Source: an uncultured Opitutales bacterium (lineage in GTDB: Bacteria > Verrucomicrobiota > Verrucomicrobiia > Opitutales > Intestinicryptomonadaceae). From it: DNA of 64,000 nucleotides. A model generated the notes under the pieces. It saw nothing but the letters and a program-made list of their open reading frames with translations. It made no database searches and was not told the origin of the DNA. Both the position numbers and the translations under genes were made by a program. Below, one piece after another: positions 34,258 to 42,023 of this stretch (the stretch's first letter is position 1; the number at the start of each line of letters is the position of its first letter). The stretch spans positions 1 to 64,000 of the forward strand of contig CALXLK010000002.1 of assembly GCA_944389175.1 (NCBI GenBank), written 5' to 3'.

Positions 34258-36294
34258 TTAGAACCAGAGCCCCGAGAATGTGAAGTAGAGGGCAAATACC
34301 ACGATGAGCACCCCAACTCCGGCAATTTCGGCGCTTCTTGAGGAGCGCAGGTCCATTTTTTCGTTGACCGGCAGCACGACGTCCTGCTTAAGCGGCTTGA
34401 CAAGCGTAAGCAGCAGCATCACCGCAAGCGAGCAAGCGAATGTTATGGCCATTCTGTTTAGGAACGCTATGTCGCCGAAGAACGCCTGCAATATTCCGTA
34501 GACAATCGGGCTTGTTAAAATGCCCAGCGCGCCGGCAAATCGCGGAGCCTTCTTTGAGAACATGCCGAAGATAAACACCGCCAATATGCCCGGCGACAAG
34601 TATCCCTGGAATTCCTGAATAAACGTGAATACGCCGCCGAGCTTCGGGTTTGCAAGCATTGGCGCGACAATGCAGCCTATTGCCGCAAATACCAGCACAG
34701 CCACGCGGCCGACGATGACTTGGTTCTTATCGGAGGCGTGCTTGTTGATAAACTTCTTGTATATGTCGATTGTAAAAATTGTCGATGCGGCATTCAACAT
34801 GGCCGCCAAGGAACTCACAACTGCGCCGAGCAGAGCCGCGAATATGAAGCCGCGCAGGCCAAAGCCCTGCGGCAGGGCTTTGCTGATAAGCAGACCAAAA
34901 GCCGAGTCGTATTTGTAGCCGTAAAGCTTTTTCGTTACATGTTCGCCGCCTTCCGAGGCAGAGGCCTTATTCCACTGGTCAACCAATTCTTTTGCCCCTT
35001 TTAGGCCGCCTCCGTTGGTTGCCCAGCCCTTGTCGTATTCAAACCTGAGTTTCTTTATAGCTCCGGTCTTTTTTAGCTTTTCGTACTCGGAGTGCAATGT
35101 GTCTAATTCCGACTTTGTAAATATCTGGGTCTTTACCGGGTTGCCGGCCTTGTCCTTTTTGCCCATGTCGGCGCTGAAGAATTTTGACGCAGCCTCCGGT
35201 GTATAATTTAACTTCGTGGCGTCCATGTGGTTAAAATATAGCGGGGCTATGGTTTTGGCATTTGTTGCCATGATGTGGCTGTCTTTTATAGCCGCTTCGT
35301 GTTGGTCTTGGGCGTATATGTTGAAGGCGACGATTCCAGGGAATACTATGATGAATGGAATTATAAGTTTTAGTCCGGCGGCAAATATCACGCCCTTTTG
35401 GCCTTCGGCCAGGCTCGATGCGCCGAGCGTGCGCTGAATAATATACTGGTTGAAGCCCCAGTAGTAAAAATTGGGAATCCACAGTCCGATAATTAGAGCC
35501 GTCCACGGAATTTCCGGATGGTCGGCCGGCATGAACATAGTCAGCTTGTCGGAGTTGAGGGTGAAGAACTTTTTCATCACGCCTGCGTCGCTTAGGTTTG
35601 CGATATCCTGGGGTGAAAGTGTGGCCGTCGTTGAAATTTCCTCCACGGGTGTTCCGGCGAAGGCGCTAAAGGCAAAGTATGTAATCAACATGCCGCCGAT
35701 AATCAGAGCCGATCCTTGGAGCAGGTCGGCCCACGCGCAGGCCTTGAGGCCGCCGGCGCACACGTAAATGGCGGCTATTATGCCTATTGCCCAGCAGCAT
35801 ACGGTGAGATCGAGGTCAAAAGGCAGGTCGGCCGAAGAGCCGAATACCGTATTTGCCACCGTTGCGCCAGAATATATGACAGCCGTGGTATTTACGGAGA
35901 CGAGCACGACAACCATCATCACAGACATTACCGTGCGCGACGTGGCGTCGAACCTGTATTCCAAAAACTGCGGCACGGTGTACATGCCGCTTTTTAAGAA
36001 TATGGGGAGGAAGAAAAAAGCCACAACTACAAGGACAACGGCTGCCATCCATTCATAGCTGGCTATCGCCAGGCCGGACAGACCCGAAGCGCTTCCGCTC
36101 ATTCCGACGAATTGTTCTGTCGAGATGTTGGCTGCTATAAGCGATATTCCAATCAGCCACCAAGAAAGCCCTCTTCCGGCCAAAAAGTAGTCTTCAGAGC
36201 CTCCTTTATTTTTTCCTTTGTACAAACCGACAAAGACGACGGCCGCTACAAACGCGACAAAAACCGATATGTCTAAGATAATATTGAACTCCAT
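34258..36294 (-). CDS. Sodium:solute symporter (SSS/SGLT family), probable galactose or sugar importer
   Basis: This 678-residue protein belongs to the SSS family, which couples sodium entry to uptake of sugars or other solutes. About fourteen hydrophobic segments are visible, with the family blocks GRGLSWWLIGISLIAANIS, EQFVGMSGSASG and the IYVCAGGLKACAWADLLQG segment. An unusually long hydrophilic loop of about 120 residues lies in the middle (near 345-465 of this start), rich in Lys and Thr. I start at 36294 (MEFNIILD); the frame is open 31 codons further, but that part reads as non-coding. The neighbouring galK and galE make galactose a sensible substrate. It is divergent from the membrane protein at 36399. 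Confidence 0.88.
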   Translation of the reverse strand: MEFNIILDISVFVAFVAAVVFVGLYKGKNKGGSEDYFLAGRGLSWWLIGISLIAANISTEQFVGMSGSASGLSGLAIASYEWMAAVVLVVVAFFFLPIFLKSGMYTVPQFLEYRFDATSRTVMSVMMVVVLVSVNTTAVIYSGATVANTVFGSSADLPFDLDLTVCCWAIGIIAAIYVCAGGLKACAWADLLQGSALIIGGMLITYFAFSAFAGTPVEEISTTATLSPQDIANLSDAGVMKKFFTLNSDKLTMFMPADHPEIPWTALIIGLWIPNFYYWGFNQYIIQRTLGASSLAEGQKGVIFAAGLKLIIPFIIVFPGIVAFNIYAQDQHEAAIKDSHIMATNAKTIAPLYFNHMDATKLNYTPEAASKFFSADMGKKDKAGNPVKTQIFTKSELDTLHSEYEKLKKTGAIKKLRFEYDKGWATNGGGLKGAKELVDQWNKASASEGGEHVTKKLYGYKYDSAFGLLISKALPQGFGLRGFIFAALLGAVVSSLAAMLNAASTIFTIDIYKKFINKHASDKNQVIVGRVAVLVFAAIGCIVAPMLANPKLGGVFTFIQEFQGYLSPGILAVFIFGMFSKKAPRFAGALGILTSPIVYGILQAFFGDIAFLNRMAITFACSLAVMLLLTLVKPLKQDVVLPVNEKMDLRSSRSAEIAGVGVLIVVFALYFTFSGLWF

Positions 36295-36357
36295 AATGCG
36301 TGACGAGTTTGCAAAGAGATAATTTTCAGTCAACCTTTTTTGATTTTGTGTTTTGTG

Positions 36358-36388
36358 TTGACATGTGCTTTTTTTGGGGGTGTACAAT
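36358..36388 (+). promoter_or_regulatory. Candidate promoter of the 36399 membrane-protein gene
   Basis: TTGACA (36358-36363) is a perfect -35 element. The best -10, TACAAT (36383-36388), is 19 bases away, longer than ideal. The predicted start would be only a few bases before the ATG at 36399. Confidence 0.35.
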
Positions 36389-36398
36389 TGGGGCTGCT

Positions 36399-36995
36399 AT
36401 GAAAAAACCCGAGCCGTTGCCAGTTCCCGGATCTTTTTTTTGCAGGGCTTTTTCCGTCTGGTTGGCCTCTCTTGCATTTTTTACGTTTTTCCTTTACTTA
36501 GTTCGGCTTTTTTACCTGCCGATTAACGAAAGCTGTATGTTTGGCGCTCCGCTTGAGGGGTGGGGCTCTTTTTTTGCGCGCACCGTCTTGTCGTTTGTGG
36601 CAAGGACGCTTGATATAGCAGTTTCCATCGGCGGACAATTGGCGTTAACGTGGTTAGTTTTGTATTTTGTATCGCTATTCATAATGTACAAAATCGGCAA
36701 GAAGACCATGTTTGTCATAACGGTTGCAAGCCTTGCAATCCAGCTGTTATTGCCGGCGGCGATTTCCCTTTTTACCGGCGGATCTGTAAATGTTCCCGGG
36801 CCCGCGACATTCGTTTTTTGCGCGTATTTGTCAAAGCGCGTATTTTTAGACGACGTATCCGACGGACAATGCTCTTGCCGCGACTATCTAAAGGCGGTCT
36901 TATTCCACCCGTTCCTGCGTTGGTACATCGCGGCGCTTTTCTGCGTTTTCGCCGCGGCGTCGTACCTTTATTGCCAAAAGGTAATCTTGCCCTAA
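36399..36995 (+). CDS. Unrecognised small membrane protein
   Basis: This 198-residue protein is not one I recognise. It has four or so hydrophobic segments (about 18-38, 79-97, 103-124 and 174-192) and a short cysteine-containing loop near 157-160 (QCSC). The ATG at 36399 has GGGG upstream and is preferred over the longer frame from 36300, which would run through the promoter. After the stop at 36995, a neighbouring frame continues to 37189 with 60 hydrophobic, protein-like residues, so a frameshift or an interrupted longer gene is possible. Function unknown. Confidence 0.65.
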   Translation: MKKPEPLPVPGSFFCRAFSVWLASLAFFTFFLYLVRLFYLPINESCMFGAPLEGWGSFFARTVLSFVARTLDIAVSIGGQLALTWLVLYFVSLFIMYKIGKKTMFVITVASLAIQLLLPAAISLFTGGSVNVPGPATFVFCAYLSKRVFLDDVSDGQCSCRDYLKAVLFHPFLRWYIAALFCVFAAASYLYCQKVILP

Positions 36996-37250
36996 GACAG
37001 TTTCTCTTATTTGCGGCGATCCCCGTCTATTCTTTCGGCATCGCAGTCACTCATAAACTATGCGAAGATGCCGCAGCGTGGGGCAGAGCTATAGTTTTTT
37101 TAGTTAGGCCGCTCAATCCCTTTGCTTTCAAGCAGTTGTATTTTTTTTTATGGGCTCTTTTGGTACATTTTAAATTTTATGCAAATTAAGAAAAATACTC
37201 GGTATGGTTGAGTCTAAGCATTAACATTAATACGTAACATAGCGAAAGCA
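36996..37250 (+). other. Possible frameshifted C-terminal extension of the 36399 gene
   Basis: In the frame one base back from the 36399 gene, codons from about 36968 to the TAA at 37187-37189 encode a hydrophobic stretch (RQFLLFAAIPVYSFGIAV, then FAFKQLYFFLWALLVHF). It looks like one or two membrane segments. This could be the end of a longer protein broken by a frameshift near 36970-36990, or chance. The rest up to 37250 shows nothing. Confidence 0.25.
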
Positions 37251-37286
37251 AAAAGCCGCCAACGCGGGACGATTGGCGGCTTTTTT
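37251..37286. terminator. Bidirectional terminator between convergent genes
   Basis: AAAAGCCGCCAA (37251-37262) pairs with TTGGCGGCTTTT (37273-37284) around a ten-base loop, with A-runs on one side and T-runs on the other. It can serve the plus-strand membrane gene and the minus-strand gene ending at 37315. Confidence 0.88.
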
Positions 37287-37314
37287 ATGTGTTGCAAATC
37301 TATGTATGTGCTTT

Positions 37315-38166
37315 TTATCTGGCGCGCTGGCTTTTCTCTTGTTTTGCATCCGTAGTTTGGCCGTCGTCTTTTTTTTCGTCGGAGCCGCCGAAGAGCTTGT
37401 TAAGTAGCGTCTTTCCCGTATCTTTGCTGATTTTTACCGTTCCGTGCCAGCCGTCTTTTAAGAGCTTGCCGGTGGCTTGGGCGACAATTTTGGGAAGCAC
37501 TTCCGCCGTTATTGCGCCGACGGTTTTGCCGTTTTCCTCCACGCCTATGTTTTCAATTACAAAGTCGGGGATTGGAGTCTCTACCGAGTTTCCGAGAAAG
37601 GCCGTGTAGGCCGAGCCGTTTTTGAAAGACATTTTTCTTATGACAAACTTGTAGGGCTGAGCCTGTTCGTCGGCCGTCTGTTGAACTTGTTCTTGGGGCT
37701 GTTCAGACTGGTCGAGGCCGTATTTGCCGGCGATAATGTTTGTAATTTCCGTAATATTTGTATCTGTGAGCCCGCCCTCGGAGGCGCCTTCTATGTCTAT
37801 GTTTAGTCCTTCTATGGTAATCTCGTCTATGACGATGAGCTTCTTAACCATTACGTCGGAAATCGAGAGGTCGAGGTCGACATAGGCCTTTGAAAAAGAT
37901 ATTGCATTTTCTTTTGCGTACTTGCCTGCTGGGTTTGTCAGCACGAAGTCGCGCACGTCGAGGATTTGGTCGATGGGCTTTACCTTGAGCGAGCCTATGC
38001 CGCCGGTTACGGGCGTTCCGGCGGTTACGGTCTTTATGGCGTAGTCTCCAATATAGCCCAGGCAAAAGTAGACTACCGCGACCAGAATCACGATTGCCAA
38101 AATTGCCAATTTTACGAGAGTGAACAGGCATCCGCCTTTTCTATGTTTTAAATCAACAGTTTGCAT
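37315..38166 (-). CDS. Membrane-anchored AsmA-like protein
   Basis: This 283-residue protein has a basic N-terminus, one membrane anchor (about 14-38) and a periplasmic part with the AsmA-like pattern of a beta-taco lipid-transfer fold. The signature-like segments are PIDQILDVRDFVLTNPAGKYAKENAISFSKAYVDLDLSISDVM and IVIDEITIEGLNIDIEG, typical of AsmA N-terminal repeats. A Gln-rich linker (about 153-170) and a charged, lysine-rich tail (from about 260) frame the rest. A role in envelope lipid traffic or assembly is inferred from the family. A much larger AsmA-like protein is at 47461-50811. It is divergent from the DUF1015 gene. Confidence 0.7.
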   Translation of the reverse strand: MQTVDLKHRKGGCLFTLVKLAILAIVILVAVVYFCLGYIGDYAIKTVTAGTPVTGGIGSLKVKPIDQILDVRDFVLTNPAGKYAKENAISFSKAYVDLDLSISDVMVKKLIVIDEITIEGLNIDIEGASEGGLTDTNITEITNIIAGKYGLDQSEQPQEQVQQTADEQAQPYKFVIRKMSFKNGSAYTAFLGNSVETPIPDFVIENIGVEENGKTVGAITAEVLPKIVAQATGKLLKDGWHGTVKISKDTGKTLLNKLFGGSDEKKDDGQTTDAKQEKSQRAR

Positions 38167-38257
38167 GGTGGTTTGCTATTTGATGTCGGGAAAAAAATCA
38201 AGTTTTTTGAATCAAAACGTTGCAAAATCTAAAAATATTTGAGAATCTGCGCGGAGT

Positions 38258-39484
38258 ATGAAAATAAGAGCATTTAGGGGATTGCGCCCGGCGAAAGGCA
38301 AGGCGGCTGAAATAGCCAGCTTGCCCTACGACGTGGTCAACTTTGAACAGGCCTGCAAGCAGGCGCAGGGAAAGCCACTTAGCTTTATGAGGGTGGTGCG
38401 CAGCGAGATAGAGCTGGATCCGTCGATCGACCCGTATTCGCCGGCGGTGTACGAGCACGCCAAGGAGAATTTTCAGAAGCTCGTCGACAGCGGGAATCTG
38501 GTGCGCGAGGATGAGCCGTGCATGTATTTGTACAGGCAGCAGATGGGCTCTCATTCGCAGACTGGGCTCGTTGCGACGTTTAGCGCCGAAGACTACGATG
38601 CCGACGTGATTAAAAAGCACGAAAAGACGCGCAAGGCCAAAGAGGACGACCGCTATAATCTCACGCGCACTCTGCGCGTAAATACCGGGCCCGTATTTTT
38701 GACCGTCAAGGACGGCACTTTGCTTGATAAAATAGTGGAGGACAAGAAAGACGAGGATGCTCTTTTTGATTTTGTCGCCGACGACGGCATCAGGCATACC
38801 GTATGGAAAATAACCGACAAAGACAAGCTCGATGCCATAGTTAAGACCTTTGCGCAAATACCGTGCGCCTACGTGGCCGACGGGCACCACCGCAGCGCCT
38901 CGAACGCCCGTTGCGCGCGCGATCTCAAGGCCGAAAATCCGAACCACACCGGCGACGAGGATTACAACTGGTTTCTTTCTGTGTGCTTCCCCGCTTCGCA
39001 GTTGAAGATACTGCCCTACAACCGCGTCGTCAAGGACTTGTGCGGCATGAGCTGCGAAGAGTTTTTGGCCGCGCTTGCCAAGGTGTGCAAGGTATCGCAG
39101 ACCGGGCGCAAGGAGCCGTCGAAGTCGAAGGAGGTTTCGATGTATCTGGGCGGGAAGTGGTATACGTTGGAATTTGAAAATACGGAAGGGTTGGACGCTG
39201 TGAGCTCTTTGGACGTCGCGCTGTTGCAGGACAGGGTGTTGGCCCCTATTCTAAAGATTGGCGACCCCCGCACCGACGAGCGCATAGATTTTGTCGGCGG
39301 CATAAAAGGGACGGCCGAATTGGAAAGGCTTGTCGACGGCGGCGGATTTGCAGTTGCATTTTCGATGTATCCGACGACAGTCAGCCAGTTGATGGCCATT
39401 GCCGACGCCGGCGCGATAATGCCGCCCAAAAGCACGTGGTTTGAGCCGAAGCTTCGCTCAGGGCTGTTTATCCACACCTTCTAA
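38258..39484 (+). CDS. DUF1015 family protein
   Basis: This 408-residue protein matches the DUF1015 family throughout: the opening FRGLRPAKGKAAEIASLPYDVV, PYSPAVYEHAKENFQKLV, KHEKTRKAKEDDR, and YVADGHHRSASNA followed by the C-terminal block ending in SGLFIHTF. The family is widespread in bacteria and archaea and has no firmly established biochemical role; its genes often lie near serA and serC, so a link to serine metabolism has been suggested. The start follows GCGGAG. The GH20 gene begins only 2 bases after its stop, so the pair is co-translated. No serine genes are nearby in this window. Confidence 0.9.
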   Translation: MKIRAFRGLRPAKGKAAEIASLPYDVVNFEQACKQAQGKPLSFMRVVRSEIELDPSIDPYSPAVYEHAKENFQKLVDSGNLVREDEPCMYLYRQQMGSHSQTGLVATFSAEDYDADVIKKHEKTRKAKEDDRYNLTRTLRVNTGPVFLTVKDGTLLDKIVEDKKDEDALFDFVADDGIRHTVWKITDKDKLDAIVKTFAQIPCAYVADGHHRSASNARCARDLKAENPNHTGDEDYNWFLSVCFPASQLKILPYNRVVKDLCGMSCEEFLAALAKVCKVSQTGRKEPSKSKEVSMYLGGKWYTLEFENTEGLDAVSSLDVALLQDRVLAPILKIGDPRTDERIDFVGGIKGTAELERLVDGGGFAVAFSMYPTTVSQLMAIADAGAIMPPKSTWFEPKLRSGLFIHTF

Positions 39485-39486
39485 AC

Positions 39487-41235
39487 ATGCCGTCTTTTCA
39501 CGCAAAGGCTAAGCTATTGCCCGTTCCCAAACACGTTAAGTGGGGGGACGGGTTTTTGCCGTGGGAGCGCGGCGCTTTCGACATTTCTCCCGACGGGCTT
39601 CCCGTGGGGAAGTTCGTACGGGTCGATTGCAACTGCCCAGATGTTGGTGGCCGGCAGCAGTATATCCTTAGGATAGACGAGTCCGGCATAGACATAAAAG
39701 CGCGCACCGTTTCGGGGGCGAAGCTCGCCCTTCAGACGCTGCGCCAGATAGCCATGCAGTCGTCGCAGGACGGGCTCAGGCATGTCGAGATTATGGACTT
39801 CCCCGATTTGCAGACGCGCGGATTTATGCTGGATATAAGCCGCTGCAAGGTTCCCACCGTAAGCGAATTGGCTTTGCTTGTGGACAGGCTTGCCATAATG
39901 AAGTACAACAGGCTGGAGCTTTATACCGAGCACACGTACGCCTTTGTCGGGCACGAATTGGTATGGGCCGACGCCTCGCCGATGACTGCCGATCAATACA
40001 AGAGGCTGGACAGCATGTGCAGGTTTGCCGGCATAGAGCTTGTTGCAAACATAAACAGCCTCGGCCATATGGAGCGCTGGCTAAGATACCCGCAGTACCA
40101 GTATTTGGCCGAGAGCAAAGCTCCGTTTATAGATCCTTTGGGAAATTTGCGCAAGTTTCCGACGACGCTGTTTCCCGACGAGGCGGCGGCGGACTTTATG
40201 GACGGCTTGTACGCGCAATTTTTTGAAAATTTTACGTCGGGCAAGGTCAACATAGGCGGAGACGAGCCGTGGGAATTGGGCATGGGGCGCAGCAAGAGTC
40301 TGTGCAAGTGCGCATCGGACAAATATCTTCTTTACATAGAGCATCTAAAGCGCCTAAATAACCGTGTAAACGCGCGCGGTTTTCAGGCGTATTTTTGGGC
40401 CGACGTGCTTATGCAGAAGCCGGAATACGCGAAGCTGATACCCGAGAACATGACGCCCGTAGTGTGGGGCTATTACCTAGACCATCCCTACCGCGAGCAA
40501 TGCGCCTACATGAACAGTGTTGGCAGGGAGTTTTTCGTGGCTCCAGGCACGAGCACGTGGAATAGTTTTGGCTCTCGCTGGGATTGCGCGCGTGAGAACA
40601 TCAATACAGCCTGTGGTTGCGCGCGCGAGTTTGGCGCGCTTGGTTCGATATTGACGCAATGGGGCGACGGCGGCAACCACCAGCCGTACTCGGCCATGTT
40701 CCCGGCCATCGCCCACCATGCCGGTTGCGCTTGGTCGGAGGAACCCTCCGAGGAGCTCGTCTGCGATTTCCTTTCAAGGTGCGTCTTTTGCGACGACACC
40801 GGCGAGTTTGCGCGCTCGTTGGTTGCAATCGGCCGATGCGACGTCGTCGACAAGCTTTTCTGTCTGCACCACAAGATGTTTTTCGCCGATGCCGACCAGG
40901 CTCGGAAGCTCTCCGAAGAGTACGCGGGCAAGGCCGATTTCAACGCTTTGATATCGTCGGCCGATTTTGCCGCTTCGCTTGCGGCCGCGTCTACGCCGAA
41001 GTGTCCTGACGCCGACGCCTGCATTGACGAGATAGCGCTGGCTGCGCGCATGATAATGTGGGCCTTCAACCGGGCCAAGGGCGACTTTGCGGTTGGGCGG
41101 ACGCCTTCGCAGGTAGAGCTGAAATTTATAGCCGCCGAGTACGCGCGGGTTTGGCTGATGCGCGCGCGCCTGGGCGGCTTGGCGGAATCTGTTGGTCGGA
41201 TTAAATCTGTAGCCGGCTCTATATTTGCGGTTTGA
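39487..41235 (+). CDS. GH20-type beta-N-acetylhexosaminidase-like protein
   Basis: This 582-residue protein has the GH20 layout: an N-terminal GH20b-like domain (about 10-115) and a catalytic barrel with the neighbouring acids D and E in VNIGGDEPWELG (about 252-263). The strand-1 region LQTRGFMLDISRCKVP and KYNRLELYTEHTYAF also fit. Such enzymes remove terminal GlcNAc or GalNAc from glycans by substrate-assisted catalysis. No signal peptide is visible, so it appears cytoplasmic and may act on imported oligosaccharides. The C-terminal 180 residues are helical. It is coupled to the DUF1015 gene. Family assignment good, specificity open. Confidence 0.82.
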   Translation: MPSFHAKAKLLPVPKHVKWGDGFLPWERGAFDISPDGLPVGKFVRVDCNCPDVGGRQQYILRIDESGIDIKARTVSGAKLALQTLRQIAMQSSQDGLRHVEIMDFPDLQTRGFMLDISRCKVPTVSELALLVDRLAIMKYNRLELYTEHTYAFVGHELVWADASPMTADQYKRLDSMCRFAGIELVANINSLGHMERWLRYPQYQYLAESKAPFIDPLGNLRKFPTTLFPDEAAADFMDGLYAQFFENFTSGKVNIGGDEPWELGMGRSKSLCKCASDKYLLYIEHLKRLNNRVNARGFQAYFWADVLMQKPEYAKLIPENMTPVVWGYYLDHPYREQCAYMNSVGREFFVAPGTSTWNSFGSRWDCARENINTACGCAREFGALGSILTQWGDGGNHQPYSAMFPAIAHHAGCAWSEEPSEELVCDFLSRCVFCDDTGEFARSLVAIGRCDVVDKLFCLHHKMFFADADQARKLSEEYAGKADFNALISSADFAASLAAASTPKCPDADACIDEIALAARMIMWAFNRAKGDFAVGRTPSQVELKFIAAEYARVWLMRARLGGLAESVGRIKSVAGSIFAV

Positions 41236-41248
41236 GTGTGGATTTTAT

Positions 41249-41878
41249 ATGAGCATATCCGTTCTCTGGGGGTATTTTCTTACGTGTGTGCTGATGGCGT
41301 GGCTGCCCGGCCCCGACATATACTATGTGCTCTCAACATCGCTTGTGCGCGGCTTTAGGGCGGGCTTTAGCGTCGCGCTGGGGCTTTGCGCGGGGTGTAT
41401 TTTTCACACGGGGCTTTGCGCCAGCGGAATATCCATAATAATAGCAAGTTCGCCGGTTTTGTTGAATGTGGTAAGGGTTTTTGGGGCTATGTATTTGGGT
41501 TATTTGGCCTACGCGAGTTGGAAGAGCAGGCCGGAGGCCGGCAGGACTTCGGGCATGGGCGGCGGAATGTCCGCTTACGGGCTTTTCTGCAAGGGGCTAA
41601 TTATGAATGTTTCAAACCCGAAGGTTATAATATTTTTTCTGTCGTTTTTTCCGCAGTTTTTGGTTGATGGAGGTGTCGCGGTGTGGCTTCAGATACTCAT
41701 CTTGGGGGTTATATTTATGTGCAGCGCCCTGGCGGTGTTTTCCTTTGTGGCCTTTTTTGCGGGAAAGATGTCGAACGTTTTGATGTCTGTGAGGTTTGTC
41801 TCGATTATGCGCTGGGTTAGCATATGCGTTTTTGGGGGACTGGCGTTGCTGTTGTTTGTGGAGATGTTTGCAGGCTAA
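41249..41878 (+). CDS. LysE/RhtB-family amino-acid exporter
   Basis: This 209-residue inner-membrane protein has about six hydrophobic segments and the LysE/RhtB family pattern: an opening WLPGPDIYYVLSTSLVRGFRAG (GPD motif), YLGYLAY, and FCKGLIMNVSNPKVIIFF in the middle. The family exports amino acids, such as lysine, threonine or homoserine, and related compounds. The ATG at 41249 is favoured over the TTG at 41225, which overlaps the GH20 gene. It begins 13 bases after the GH20 stop and may be cotranscribed. The exported compound is unknown. Confidence 0.88.
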   Translation: MSISVLWGYFLTCVLMAWLPGPDIYYVLSTSLVRGFRAGFSVALGLCAGCIFHTGLCASGISIIIASSPVLLNVVRVFGAMYLGYLAYASWKSRPEAGRTSGMGGGMSAYGLFCKGLIMNVSNPKVIIFFLSFFPQFLVDGGVAVWLQILILGVIFMCSALAVFSFVAFFAGKMSNVLMSVRFVSIMRWVSICVFGGLALLLFVEMFAG

Positions 41879-41953
41879 CAATTCTGCAAAATGGCCTCAA
41901 AAAAACTTTACTTTTTTTATCAAGGTAGCAGTATCTACGCAAATATAGGTAAT

Positions 41954-41983
41954 CGGGCGAATTGCCGAAAGGGGGTTCGCCTG
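41954..41983 (+). promoter_or_regulatory. Hairpin in the thrS leader
   Basis: CGGGCGAA (41954-41961) pairs with TTCGCCTG (41976-41983, one G-U). The loop contains a CC-GAAA-GG tetraloop hairpin. It lies 40 bases before the thrS start. Because thrS mRNA is controlled by leader hairpins in other bacteria, this may be a control element, but no specific operator similarity to tRNA-Thr was seen. Confidence 0.35.
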
Positions 41984-42023
41984 CGACAATCAAGCCGAAG
42001 GCTTCGACAAAAAGGCAAAAATA

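Noticed and set aside
36300..36398. N-terminal extension of the 36399 membrane protein
   Set aside because: The extension crosses a TTGACA promoter element and reads as non-coding; the ATG at 36399 has a better upstream sequence.
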